Assembly (NCBI GenBank): GCA_019054805.1
Contig: JAHQIY010000009.1
Span: 930,001-994,000, forward strand
Length of the DNA stretch: 64,000 nucleotides
Direction of reading: 5' to 3'
Origin: Brachionus manjavacas
Lineage: Eukaryota; Rotifera; Eurotatoria; Ploima; Brachionidae
Positions 11,974 through 25,700 of the stretch are shown one piece after another; position 1 is the first letter of the stretch, and the number at the start of each line of letters is the position of its first letter. The translations under genes and the position numbers were made by a program. The notes under the pieces are model-generated. The model had not been told where the DNA came from. It worked only from the letters and a program-made list of their open reading frames with translations, and made no database searches.

Positions 11974-12899
11974 TCCATATCGATTTCACTATATGTGCTA
12001 AATAGTTTTATCTAGTTCCTTTTACATTAATTTTTTCCTATTGACAATGGTCGCACAATTAATTCAGAAGTCTGATAGCTGGAAGTAATCAATTTATTTT
12101 AATTGATTTTTTGCAAAAGATAAAATTGGCTAGATCAATATCGGCCAAACTTGCCTTCCTGTTGCTGCCAAGCAGGTCTATAAATAACCAAAACAAAATA
12201 GCCAGCTGTCAAGTTTGATATCTAACTTTCTCCTACAAATTGATTTAGATATTGATTATATTAAATGAAGCAAAGTTAAAATAGATAAAGTAAAAAACAT
12301 AAACCAAACTATTTATTGCAAGTCTCATTGATTTTGATTGAAATTTAAGATTTGTTGAAACTGACCAAATTGAAGAACTGTCTGCTAGACAAAAGTATTC
12401 GCTGGAATAAACAAAACAAGGCGTTCAATCCGCACACACACATATGGTTGAATGACTTAGTTTTGTGAGTGGGAAATTTAAATAAATTAATGGTTGAGTA
12501 ATTATAAATTTAGTTGTTTATCTTTCGTATCATGATGTTTATTAAAAAAGATGCTAGAGATAAAGCTAATAAAAAGCCAGTCAATTGAGTGAAATAAAAT
12601 CTCTGGTGCTTTTATTTAAATGTTGAAATATTATTTACTGAATATTTATTAATAAACTAATTTTGAGTGTATCAACCGGAGCTTGAGCTTATATGGCACT
12701 GGAGGATCACTTTTTTGAGCAAGAAAAAAATTTTGTTCAGAGACAATTGCTTCTAATAAAACTCGAATTCAAGTCGATGGAAATTTGCCTTTAAAATAAA
12801 AATTACAAAAATTAAACCTGCTAAAAGTTAGTATTATCCAAAAAATCCAAATAAGAAATAATAATATTTTTTGTCACGATTTATATTAAAATCTAATGC

Positions 12900-13145
12900 A
12901 CTTCTTAAATGCAACTATTGACCACTTTTGTTTTATTTGGCTGATTATATTTAGCAATATTTTTTGACATTTGATTTGATTTTTTTACTTAGACTTATAA
13001 ATAAAAATAAATTATGATTTTATAAACCTATTTAATTTAAATAGTACTCAAAATTTGCTTAAAAGAATAAAATTCCCATTTGAGAAATTAGCAGTGAATT
13101 GTGAACATGTTATCACCTGACTAACTGATTTTATTTTTGTTGTAG
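12900..13145. repeat. Direct repeat, copy 1
   Basis: This 240-bp stretch resembles 13845-14080 in order and orientation. Shared blocks include GACCACTTTT, TCCCATTTGAGAAATTAGCA and ATGTTATCACCTGACT. Identity is only around 70 percent by eye, so it is an old duplication or two members of a dispersed family. Confidence 0.55.
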
Positions 13146-13844
13146 AACCACCTCTCTACTGAGGAAAGAATATAAAATTACATAAATGAATTTATGGAAA
13201 AAAATGGGGACAGTTTATGGGTCGTATAGCCCGGAATCATAAATACCAGCAAAAATTAAATTTAAAAGTGATATATCACATGGTAGCAACTTTGATTTGG
13301 ATAATTAAATTTTTCCTCGTTCAGTCTTAGGCTTAGGTGTTCGATCAGCATAATAAAGGTGATATAGAGGAAAAATGTAACCAAGGGAAATTGTTTTAAT
13401 TTGAAAAGAGATTATTAACAAAAAGAATTTTAAAATTTCTTGATTTAATCAAAGAAATTTTTAAATGTAAAATAAATATGTATAAAATATGCCGATTAAA
13501 TAAAATAAAAAAACAGTGAAAATAGAATTATTATTTTTTACTTAAGTCGATTCGGTAGTGGGGTTTGAAAATTTTTTGAAGAAAAATATCTCGTCCTCCC
13601 TCAATGTCAGGCATTTATTTGTCTATCTTTTACTTTTTTTTCCATGAAAGTATATTAAAATAAAATTTAGAATTTTTTTCTTTTTATTTCATTGCTTAAA
13701 TGATAAATTATCTTTTTGAAAAAAAAAATTAAATTAAATAATCTTTGTACCTAAACCAAAAAATATTTTCTATTGATTTTATTTTTCCAAGGCTTTTTTC
13801 TATCAAATCAATGCAAAATCTTACTCTATCAACAGATCCTTCAT

Positions 13845-14080
13845 TCAAGTGCTTTTTAAAATACACTAACTGACCACTTTTATTTTTCAAATTTGACAAT
13901 AAAGCAATTTTAAATGAAATTTGATTTAATTTTTTTACTTTTACTTTTGAAAAAAAATTCAAATATGTTTTTAAAAATCTCTTTAATTTAAATAATACTC
14001 AAAATTCCCATTTGAGAAATTAGCATTGAATTAAGCAAAATAATCACATGTTATCACCTGACTGACTGATTTTTTTGCTG
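13845..14080. repeat. Direct repeat, copy 2
   Basis: The partner of 12900-13145, in the same orientation and about 0.9 kb away. A 77-codon minus-strand open frame (13729-13962) overlaps it. I do not recognise the frame and would not call it a gene. Confidence 0.5.
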
Positions 14081-17000
14081 AAAAATTTGCGAATTTAATT
14101 ATTAAGTCAGTTAGATTGACAATTTTCTATTTCCTTTAACAAAGTAATACAATTTGACTATAAAATTTGATCCTGCGAAAAAAAACTTTATCCTTGTGTG
14201 AAATAGATTGGTTCTATTTAGTCGTCAAGACTTTTAATTAAAATTTTAAAGACAAAATTAAGTTCGCAAGGAAATTCGACCGAGTTAAACAACAATTTTA
14301 AAATTAAATTAAATAAATTTGATCAATTTTTCACGACCAGGTGAGTATAAGCTAGGTGTAGCAATGCGAATTAGAGGGCCCACCATTGTGACTAGAGTTT
14401 TCGTTTATTTTAATACTAGTCGAGCAAATAATCGCGTCAGGAAGTTAATAATTATGTAGTAAAAAATAACAAAACCCTAGAGAATAATACAAAGTTAATT
14501 GCACTTGAAATCGGCTTTCTACATTCAATGAAAAACATAAAAATCGATTTATTTAATGTTATCTGTGGAAATTTAGCTTCAATTAGTCTCAGACCAAAAT
14601 AAAATTTATTTACTTTTATTTTTAAAAACTTTTATTAATTTGAATGCAATTAGAAAAATGCTCTTTTGTGATAAATTGAGTCCATTATGAATTTTAGTTT
14701 TCAAAAGAAAGAAAAAAGGTAAAAAGCTCTCGATTGTTTTTCTTAATTGCGACCAAATAGACTAAATAGAAGAAAAAAAATCTTATTGTTCAAGACTGAT
14801 TTTAAATTTACTCTTAAGGCATCTCTAATGCAATTCCTAAGCCATTTTAATAACCAAACATGATTTTAATTCACTTTAAATTCTAATCGATTTAGATGTG
14901 AAATTTGTGAGCCCAATTTCAAAGCTTAAGTACTGCTTGAAAATTTATAATATTCAAAATAAACTTTCTTATTCATAAGCCTCGGCTCAATCCGCCGAAA
15001 TAATTAGGTTATTTTTTTAGAAATTATTGCTAACAGAAAAAACTCTCACGAACAGAAAAAAAATAGTTTTTTTTTTATATAATAAAAAAATTTAAAAATT
15101 AGATAATTTAAATTTTTGTTTTTGTCGCAATTCAAAATAGAAAATTATCAATAAGTGATTATTTTATTTTCGAAGAGTTTCTTTAAAAAAGGAAACAAAA
15201 AAGAGAAGCTATAAATAAGCAAACAATCGATAGTTAATTACTTATTTCCAAATAGCATATAAATTTCACTCAGAACTCAAGATAAAATAAATTATTTGAA
15301 AAATATAGTCGCTTATCGGATGATCCGAAGAAAGGAAATGGATAAATGTCCAGCAATATGAGCCTAATTTTTGAATTAATACTGAAAAGGGAAATGAAAG
15401 CGATGAATAAATCATTCGAAGCGCGGTCTAAGCCACGTTTATCTTGAAATAATTGGAATAATTATCGATTTAGCTTCACCCGATGTCTAATTGCAACTGA
15501 AAGCCATTTTTTACTATAAATTTGCCAATTTGGCTCAAAGCTAAACATGCCATAAATTTTTAAACAGCAAATAAAAAAGTAATAGATGACAAATTATTCA
15601 TCTAAAGTAAATCCAAGAAAGTTAATGTCAAAAAAGTTGGTTGAAAAGCTTAATTTTATTTTGGAAATTGTTAATTACAAAAAAAACCAAAGCCAAATTA
15701 ATGTTCTCAACGCCATGATAATTTATTCCAACAAGTCTTAAATTTTCAATTAAACAAATAACTCAAAAGAAATTTTTGTTGGTGAAAATTTAATTTTGTT
15801 AAAAATGACAAGCGTTTATTTTCAATGACATATTCTCAATTAAAAAAAAAACACTAAATTGGGTTTATTCAATATTATTTTAATACTCTTAGTCGGTGTT
15901 ATCATTCGACACCATAAATCAAATTAATCTGATATTCCCAAAAATAAAGGCTTCAAGTGACCAAATTATTAAATTTTCTAAATTGCTTCCGCCAATTTTA
16001 TTTCTCTGGGAACTATAGAAACATGTCACCAAAATGCAGTAGAATTTTTGGCTTATCTTTATTTTGAAATTGTGTGAATACTACATGTATCTGGAAAAAA
16101 AATATTTTATTCTAGTTTGGGACAAATCGATACTTGTCTAATTTAGTTTAAATTTTTATCTTGTTCAATCAAGCTGATTATATCCCCAAATGAATGTGTA
16201 ATCTTTAACCTAGAAATTTTCGGAAATCACGATCAATGTTATTTCAGGCTAATAAGAAGCGATTTGGGAAATCAGCGAATTTTGGCTCGAGTCTACTTTG
16301 CATCATTCATTTGACTTAATTAAAATTTCGAGTGTTTAATCTTGTACAAGTTGAAAAACTTGTAATATTTCAAGTCAACAAAATTTCAAGAATGCAACTG
16401 TCAACAAAAAGATTGCAAAATATTCATAATCAAATAGGCACTCTTTCAATTAGTCCTCAGACTTTATTTATCCTAAACTAATAACTATCTGGAATAATTC
16501 TTATTCCTATCGAAATAATTGAAACTCTATTAAAAGATAACTATTCGATTTCATGCTTCAGAAAGCAACAATTGAGTCTGTAAGGCATTAGATATTAAAC
16601 TGGCTTCTTAGACTGGAATAAAACAATTGATTTTTTTTCGGTTCAGTTAAATTTTAAAATTTAATTTTTTAGATAAGAATAGAAAATTTTTTTAATAAAA
16701 AGATAAATTATCTTGTGTTTTATTTTGAAAACAATTCAATCAAGTTCGAACTAATTAATTATTTTGCAAGAACCTGTTTTAAAAATCTGATTTAAAAACA
16801 ACACCAAAAAAAACTGAAAAATTTTATGATTTAGATTTCTAAATATTTTTAGTCGAGAAATTTTTGATTAATCTAAGCGAAGCCAACTGAATAAAATCTC
16901 GACTGCTTTGATGGCCCATTTTATTACATTAAGTAATGCCAACTGATAAAATAAAAAATATTTACTTATTAAATTTATTTCAATTAAAAATGAGTGCATT

Positions 17001-17852
17001 TTTTATATCAACGAGCAAAAAACAGTGGGATATGGACGACAAATCGATTTTTATTTGATTTTGTGCTCATATTCTAGCTTTAAATTTGATTAAATCCATA
17101 TGACAAAAAAACAAATCTTGTACGAAAATAAATAACAGCAAATCTTGTTGTTACCTTTGAATAGCGGATTTGTCATATTTATCAACTGGTGTCTGTGTTT
17201 TGAACAGAATAAAATAGTTCCAAGCTTTTTTAGCTTGCTTTGGACATTTAGATCTAGTTTTTATTTATTTTCTACCGCCATGCTCATTAATTTATTTATA
17301 AATAAAAATTTAGTAATTTTTTAAATTTATTGATTTTAACAAAATTCGATTCCTTCTCTTTTATTTTCATTAACTTTAAATAGAATTCATTAGATTGGGC
17401 TAAAGTTTGTTTTTTTTATTTAAAATAAATAATATTTGAAAAAAAATTTTAGTCACATTTTTAATAATTTCTTTGTTATTTGTTTGTCAAACAATCAAAT
17501 TTATTTTTTAGAATGATTATGATATTATAATTTAAATTTGAATTCTTTAAAAAAAAAAACAAATTGAATATTTATTTTAGTTGTTTTGAATGGAAAATTT
17601 TTCATTTTTATTTTTAATTGAATTTTGAACAAAGAATTGTCAATGCTAAAATTTTTGAAATAAAATTTCATAAAATTCCGAATTAAAAATCTTGTTCCTT
17701 AGTTGGTGGATTTAAAATTTAATTTTATGATCATTGAATTTTTGCTTTCTTTGATTATTCTAAAAAAACGGAATTTTTGTATGAATTATTAAAGCTAAAA
17801 ATATTTCTAGTATTAGTCATTTTATTCACATTTTGTTACTCCATTTCAAAAA

Positions 17853-18338
17853 TTGAAATTTAAAATCAAACAAAGGAAAACTGTGTCTCCCACATATCAA
17901 AGTAATCAAAGATTCAAAGTCCAAAGTTTCAGAAAGAAATGGAACTCAGATTCAGAGGCAAAAATGTATCTGCATTTGAGTTGGCGTTGCATTGACTTTG
18001 AGGATTTGATTTTTGAAGTAAATGGTGACCCTGAAGAAGAAGTTGAATTTTAATCTGATTGTTCAGATACTGAATCCTAAAATTCTAGTTCCATTGCTGA
18101 ATCAGGCTCTATTTCAGACTCATTAAATGTAGATGGTCGTGAAATGATGTATACCAGCTAAATGATAGATGCAATTGAAAATGTAGATGATCTTACCATT
18201 AAAACTTCCTTGGAGTTCTAGTACAATACTTTGACCATTCCACTATATGTTGGCTTTGATGGTACAGACGATGAGTCTGAACCAAAGTATATTTTCCAAA
18301 ATGTTGAGCCAGGATTTAAAAAATTTAAAAATTAAATT
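17853..18338 (+). pseudogene. Unrecognised open frame interrupted by stops
   Basis: A frame starting MKFKIKQRKTVSPTYQ continues for about 160 codons with protein-like composition: an acidic middle (NGDPEEEVEF), a Ser/Asp-rich stretch, then GFDGTDDESEPKYIF. Four in-frame stops interrupt it and no indel is needed to keep the frame. All four are TAA or TAG. It is either a young pseudogene of an unknown gene or mobile-element frame, or foreign DNA using another code. A minus-strand LINE fragment begins right after it. I do not recognise the family. Confidence 0.4.
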
Positions 18339-18365
18339 ATCAAAATTTGCCAAAATTTCTATAAA

Positions 18366-18840
18366 TAAAAATAATAATAATAAAGCTTTATGACTATAAA
18401 CTTTGGTTTAATCCAAAGCTGGAACTCAATTATCTGTTAATAATGACATGTAAAGCTTTTTGAGAACAAAATCGTTCTTTGTTTTAAATGTTTTCTTAAC
18501 TTTACGTAGAGTTCGATTAGCTTTATAATTTCTGCAATGTGCTCATTCTATTTTAAGTCTTTGCTAAAAACAACTCCCAAATCTTGCTCGTTTGGAGAAC
18601 TCTCCATCTCATAATTACCAAGTTAATAATTTAAATTTAAGTTGTTTCTACCATAGTGAATCACCTTACATTTTTCTTTTTTAAGACTCATTAACCATTT
18701 GTTTGTCCATTCCAACAAAGCATCAAGATCTTTTTGAAGTAATTCTGAGTCTTAAAAATCTCTAATACCGACAAAAGCTTTGTATCGTCAGCAAACAATA
18801 AGCTCAAATGAAGAATGAAAAATTGGCAATAATTGTTAAT
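18366..18840 (-). mobile_element. LINE fragment, reverse transcriptase palm region
   Basis: Read on the minus strand this contains FADDTK, the catalytic Asp pair motif of LINE reverse transcriptases, followed after a frame change by KWLMSLKKEKCKVIHYGR and DLGVVFSKDLK, the usual order in CR1/Jockey-type elements. It ends at a TTATTATT repeat tail near 18366. The copy has in-frame stops and at least one frame change and lacks the usual region after the palm, so it is dead. Confidence 0.7.
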
Positions 18841-19186
18841 AAATTGTAACTTAATAAGTTACGGAATGATTAATATTTATTTTGTTTTTTTTTTGAGTTT
18901 TTAGTCCCTCAGATTAAAGAAAAAGTTAAAAATTAATCAATTAATCATTAACTAAACAATTCGGGAATTTTGAATTTTTCAACAAAAATTTAAAGGTTCA
19001 ATATTTTTTTCAAATTACAAGAACCAATTTAGGACTTTTATAAAAAAAATTGAACTTTTAATGTTAGTGCAGTTTTTATGTTTTTAAATTCACAGTCCCA
19101 AAGAAATAGATTGATGTTTGCCAAAGGTTTAAGAATAAGATGGTTCAGAAAAGTATTTTAAAAGCGAGTTAACTTTTCGATAAATC

Positions 19187-19440
19187 TTAATTTGAAGTGT
19201 TCTCTTCCGGAAATATTTCAATCAACTTAAAAAGCAGATTGTAGATTTTTAATAGTTTAAGGTTTTCAAAAGCCTTGGAATGGACAAAGTACCATTTCAT
19301 ATCATTTGTTTTCTTTTGATTTTTTGTCTGACAGTATTTAATTAATTCTTGAATTACAGTGTTCATCGTAATGGTTAATCTTGAGTCATATTTAATTCGT
19401 AAAAACTTCTTTTTGACTTTCAAATTCATTTCCATAAATT
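19187..19440 (-). mobile_element. LINE fragment, reverse transcriptase thumb region
   Basis: An 82-codon minus-strand frame carries FLRIKYDSRLTI, similar to FLGIKFDSKLNF in the LINE at 25.8 kb, where it opens the region after the catalytic palm. No other part of an element is visible next to it. Confidence 0.45.
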
Positions 19441-19879
19441 TTGATTTTGATTTTGAAATTTGTCATCTTTTTAGCATTTTTAGAAATTTAAAAAAAAAAA
19501 AATTTTAATTTTAATTTTTTTTTTAAGTTAACTTATGACTTAAACTTAAAGAAAATTTTAAAAATTTGGCTTTTAATTTTAAGATATTTTCTTATAGATT
19601 TATTTCATTTAGAACATCATCAATAAATATAATAAAAATAAAAAGGAATAACTACTAAGCTTTAAAGAACTCCTGCAGTTGTTAACTATTCAATGCTTAA
19701 GCGACTTTTTATTTTCATTAATGTCATATTAAATATTGTTTTTTTACACCAAATAATTAATAACTTAATTATACTCATTTTTAATTCATGTGATGTTATT
19801 CAAAGCACTGATCCTGAATCGTTTATCATGTATCTTCAAAATAATCAATAATACTGTTAAATTAAATAAAGAGAAAAAA

Positions 19880-20285
19880 TTCATGTTTCAACTAAATTTA
19901 AGCAGAGGGCTAACTTCTTTACGAACAGGGTTGTCAATGAGTGGAATGCTCTGCCTGCCAAGGTCATAACTCCGACTCAGTAAATCAATTAAGAATAGTT
20001 ACGATGCCTTCGTGACCGGTCACCAGGTTTTTATCAGATAAAATTTTTTATTTTAATTTAATTTAATCTAACAATTTCTATTATATACCCCTTTCAATTC
20101 CTTCTAATTTCTTTCTTAACTTCTACTGAAAATAGTGTCAGTTGACTCTAAAAACTTATTAGTTCTTGTATTTTTGTAATTTTCCTTGTATAGCGTAAGG
20201 TGCTACCATAGGCGTCCTCCTAGTAGGGAGCCTCTGCATGCTTGCTTGCCGTAGCGTTTAATATTATTTATTATTATTATTAACT
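19880..20285 (+). mobile_element. LINE 3' end, decayed
   Basis: The plus strand encodes NFFTNRVVNEWNALPAKV, the well-known C-terminal signature of many CR1/Jockey-type LINE proteins. The frame is then broken, and about 250 bp later the copy ends in a (TTA)n tail near 20285. It is a 5'-truncated copy of a family like that at 32.9 kb. Confidence 0.65.
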
Positions 20286-22707
20286 TAAAAAATGTTTTCC
20301 CAACTCTATGGAAAATTAAAGAAGTGATCAATCTCTAAATAAGATTAACTTTGAATTATTGAAAAATTGCTTTATACCAAGGAATTCAAATTTAATTTTT
20401 AAAATTGAGTCATTTTTATCAAAATTTTCCATAGAATAAAAACTCCTCAAAAAGATTCTAATTTTCCGTTTCAAAAAGCCTAAAAATATTTTTTTCCAAT
20501 TAATTTAAATAACTTGGTTAACTAATATTATTTTTTTCAATTAAAAATGCTCTTTGATAACATTCATCTAAAATCATTCATCGAAAAAACTAATTGATTT
20601 TAAAATTAAAAAAGCAAAAAAGAAAGAAAAAATGATGTTGCCTTGACCCAAGTCTTTAGTTAGAATTCAACTCAAAAAAAACTTTTTGATTCGGCCGATT
20701 AGACAGAAGAACGCTGAAATTCTCACTTTTTAGGCTTTTAATTTTTAATAAGAGTAAATAGTTGCACTAAATCTTTCAATCTTTAAAAAATTATCTATTT
20801 GAGTTTCTTTTATCAAATTATCTTTTCATAAAATCTTAATCTTAACCCTAAGCTTAAGTCCACCATTTTTGTAATCATAGAGATGGTAAAACGATTTTAA
20901 GCTATTAAATTAAATTAATATTTCATTGAAAAAAATTTTATTTTAATACAAATTTCATCTTCAAAAATAATAATAAATGAACATAATTAAAGTTAGCACA
21001 AATATTAAAATCTTTATAAAATAATTTAATACACGAAAAAATTTTTTATGCAATTTTTATTTTATTAAAGAAAATCGAAAAAAGACATGAAAATAAAAAA
21101 ATTTATTAATTTACGAATAAATTTTGAATTTTTATGCAACCGAATCAGTCTTTATTTAAATAAAAAAAAATGTTTTTTTTAATTATTTTATTGTAATTTT
21201 AGCCCTGTTTTGATTTTAGTTCGAAAAACTTTCTGGATTCTGGAATCTCATTTTAAAAATTCATTAAAACCCACTTTTGATTAACACTGACTTTTAAATG
21301 TTGTATAATTGTCCTGGTCATTTTAATCAATTGTGATTTTTTTTTGATAGAGCTTCAATTTTTGTCATTTTAAACGCATCCTACTCTTGGACACTCAAGT
21401 ATCCACAAAATCCTAATAAAAGTCAATCGAAAGTCGTTTTTAATTTTAAAAAAATTTGATTTCAATATTTTATTTAAATTTAGCTATATTTGATATTAAT
21501 GTTTTTTTTACTTCATTCTTATCATAATCAGGACGATATTAGCAAACTTATATACCAAAAAATATTTAAAAATCAACCACCCTGAACTACCCTTCATGAT
21601 TTAAAAATTGTTAACAGAATTTTATTAAAAATTGGTCACTGTCCTTTCATTAAATAATCTGAATCTAAAATTAAAATTTTTCCTCTTTTATGAAATTAAT
21701 ATATATTTTTTGAATTTTTTTTTCTTTATTTAAATTTGAATTAAAATTTTTTTAATATTATAAATTTTACTTAAGAAAAGTCCATTAGTCTCTAGTCAAA
21801 CAAAGCTTCCATTAAAATTTGGCAAAATCGATGAATCATTCAAATTCTAAGCTTGGTTTGATCATAGCAGTCCAAAGACTCAGAAAAAATCACTTAAGCA
21901 TGCTCTTAGGGATACCAAGATTGATAAGCAATTGTTGAAAATAATTGATGATCGCTAGTTTTTTTTAATTACAGGGCACAATTAGTCGAAAAGCAAATTA
22001 AAATATTGTTAAATATCAGATGCAAGCCTAGAGTGAAAATGTATGATATGTTTCATGTCAATATTTCATGGACAATTAGTGGTCGAACTAAAGCATCGGA
22101 GACTATTTGGCAAAAAAATTCAATTTTAAAGCAGCTCTCCGAGCTAGACTAAATTAAATTAGCCCAAAGGCAAAGCAAATCTTAAAGCATAAATTAGAAA
22201 AAAAAGTTTTATTTAAAAAATCTTATTAAAATAAAATGTCCACGTTGCACTATCATCTGGCTTGGGATTTAATTAAAATCTTTCAGCACACATGCTCATG
22301 ATTAAGTGGCCCAGGTAACTAGGGTATTTGCATTTAAAACAGCGAGTAATAAGCGCTCAAGCGTGCACTCTGTCTTAATAGCTCCGAGATTAAACACATT
22401 ACTGAATAGATTATAATTTAAATTTTCATTAAAGACAAGGATTAATTTTTTTTTTTATTGGAAAAAAAAAATAAAATTTATTTTTGTTTCTTGACTAGTT
22501 TTCAATTTTGGAAATTAATTAATTGACCATTACGAGTTCCACACACTAAACACAACTCTTTTCTCTCCATTGGATATTTAAATTTGTTGCTAAACTTGCT
22601 CAAATATCCAAAACTATCTCTTGTAGAAAATAAAAAAATTTAAAAAAAAATAAAATAAATTAAAAAATAATTAATTAAAATAGTCGAAAATTAATGAACA
22701 AACAACA
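20286..22707. other. Upstream region of the disordered-protein gene
   Basis: AT-rich DNA. Between about 21790 and 22150 the plus strand has coding-like pieces (for example SLKHALRDTKIDKQ) with stops and frame changes, probably a dead gene or element that I cannot name. The last 400 bp before 22708, less AT-rich around 22260-22400, is the likely promoter and 5' leader. Confidence 0.35.
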
Positions 22708-25700
22708 ATGCCAACTAGCATGACTCAAACGACAAATCTAGCAAATGATATGTACAAAAAGGACGGCGATACCAAGACCAGAGCGAACAATTTCTACCAC
22801 AAACGAGAAACAAACGACACAAAATCGACCAAGAGCTCTTCTGGCCGAAATAGAGATCGCGAAAGCCATCACAGACACTCGTACGACTTATCATCGTCAA
22901 ACGCAAAGACAAGCTATCACACTACAGCCAACGGCCACAATCGTCCAACAATAGCTAGCAAGCAATCTACCACCACAAAATCAAACTCGAACAAAAATCG
23001 ACCATTGTCGCCCAGCTCGGCATCGCACAAAGAATCCAAGTACTTAGACTACGAGAATTTGCTGAAGCAATTCGAAAAGTTGAAGCTAAAAGCGGAGTTT
23101 TTTGCCGACAAAGACCCCGAGTTCGCTGCCAAGCTAATAAATCTAGCCAACAAAATAACCAAATCAGCGCCCAAGATGGACAGCTCTTTCTACCCGAATG
23201 CTTTCTATTCTAGATCGCCGGCCTACTCTAGCCATTCCAACTATCCATCGTCCAACATATACAGTACTTTTAATTCGAGCAATTTTAGCCAATTTGGCCA
23301 TCACCACTATCCTTCTCAGCATCATCATACGCCACCTACAAATCCACCTCCGCCACCTCCACCACGGCCTCCCCCGATTCCGCCACATGTTCACCGCAAT
23401 TCTTCCAATTCAAAGTATCCTTCCGAAGCTTCCAACAGCTACTTTCCCAATGCAAACTTCTCCTCTTTTTCTTACGACAGCTCCCAATACCCTAGCAGTT
23501 CACATTTTAATAGGCAGTCGAGTGCAAATGCGCCTCAGGCCAGCACTTTTGACCACAATGTATACACACAATTTTTCAATTACAGCTATCCCAATGTTGA
23601 CAATTCTTTCAAGTATTCTTATTCGTTTGCTCATGAGAGACCCGAAGACTTGCTCTTGATACTCGAGGACCCGTATGATTCCAATAAACTCACGGTAAGT
23701 TTGTCCAATTTTTTATTTTAATTTATTACAAAATTAATATTCAAATAATTAGTTTATTTATTTTGAGCTCTTATTTAGACTCAACTACTAGAAGGAAGAA
23801 CCTATCCGAGAGTAGTTAAGTTCGTTTTTTCAGATAAATTTAGTAAAAGCAAAAAAAACAAAATAAAGAAAAAATAATAAATTGGTTTAAAAAAAATCTG
23901 TAATGTAAACGTTGCTATTTTTAACAACATTTACATTTATTTATAATTTCGATTTGAAATAGGCACCAAGGGTTCAATAAAATTAATGATTTGAACTTTT
24001 TCCATTAAATTTTAGTGATGATTTATAATTGAATTAATTAAAAAAAAATTCTCCTTAGTTTTATGATAAACTAAACATTTTGATTATTTACATCTATAAT
24101 AAACTTTTTGACCATCAGCACAAGAATTGCTCTACCATTTGGCTCAAAATGGTAAATCTATTAATTGAAGAGCTTCCTTAGTTGTTTCAAAACTATTTTT
24201 TAATACAGAAGGTTCGCACTTATATAGGCCCTAACTTATATCACAATTCAGATATAGCCTCAATTGGGTATAGCCGATAGTGTGATCATAAGATCACCAA
24301 AAGTGTGATCAAAAAGATAAATTTTTAAATAAAAAAGATCACAAAAAAAATTTATTGATCACAAAATAAAGAAAAGATCACAAAAAATCTAAAAATTACA
24401 ATAGTTAATTAAATACTAAATTTTCAAAATTCTTCATACAATTTGCATAGGTATTGATATCTTTGACAATACAATAAAAACTACCAGTATTTTCATTAAA
24501 TTTATATTCATAATACACTCTAATGTATACCAGCAAATCATTTACATTTAGAAACTTATAATATTTCTTTATTTTCGACCCAAGTGACTTTAATGATATA
24601 ATTGAATATAAAATTCCTGGTCTTGTTGAACACCATTTGACCAAACAAAATTTCTCATCAGTCTTCATTTTTTATATAATCTTCTTTTATGACTTATGAC
24701 TAAATAAATAGTCATTTAAAAGCTTATGGAAATAATAAGATTGCAATAAAAAATTTATAATCAAATTTGGAGACGAAAAAATATAATCAAAGAAAAAGAA
24801 ATAGTTTTTTTTTATTCGATTCAATATTTTATTTTATTTTTTTATTTATTTATTTGTTTTCTGTACCGAGCTAGGGCTCCTTCAGAATAAATTAAAAAAT
24901 CCAAATCAAAATAAAGTAAATTAGCTAAAAAAAAATGAAAGTTTAGAAGACATAGATTGTTACATGTGGCAAATGTTTACATAGCTCAGGTTTCAGGAAA
25001 AAAGGAGGAAATAGTAAGGTAGCAATTACACAATGGAGTTGGGTATTCAATATATCTCGATTCGAAACCTTCTTTGTATTCCTCCACCAGCCTTACAACC
25101 AATGGAATAGAATGACTCAGTCCTGTCCCAACATACGAGAATGTTAGTAATTTAAGTTTATTGAAAGCCTCATGATGCACCATGTTGAATGGAGTATCAT
25201 TTTTTAACTTAAAAATAGCTCTGACTGCTGGATTCTCAATTGCTTGTAGTTTTTTGATATTATTTTCTGAAAATGAATTCTAGCAAAAAGAGGAAATAGT
25301 AAGGTAGCAATTACACAATGGAGTTGGGTATTCAATATATCTTGATTCAAAACCTTCTTTGTATTCCTCCACTAGCCTGATTACCAATGGAATAGAATGA
25401 CTCAGTCCTGTCCCAACATATCTAGCACTCAACTCAAAAAGTTGATTTGAGACTGTTAGTAAATTAAGTTTATTGAAAGCCTCATGATGCACCATGTTGA
25501 ATGGAGTATCATTTTTTAACTTAAAAATAGCTCTGACTGCTGGATTCTCAATTGCTTGTAGTTTTTTGATTTTATTTTCTGAAAATGAATTCAAACAAGC
25601 AAAAGAATAGTCTAAAATTGATCCGACTAAAGATTTGTATAAATTTCCTAGTGTATTTTGATTAAGACCCCATTTTTTATTTGACAATATCTTAATAATA

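Larger units (their letters stand above)
10986..17852. other. Gene-free stretch, about 6.9 kb
   Basis: Mostly AT-rich DNA with no supported gene. It contains the direct repeat pair described separately, a 41-codon ATG-initiated frame at 11848-11973 with less AT-biased codons than its surroundings, and a minus-strand open frame at 13729-13962 that overlaps the second repeat copy. Patches near 14330-14480 and 15300-15500 are richer in G+C and could be regulatory, but I cannot show this. Confidence 0.4.

Noticed and set aside
23164-23659. Long frames on both strands inside exon 1 of the disordered-protein gene
   Set aside because: They arise from the biased Pro/Ser/His codons of the real frame and have no start or splice context.
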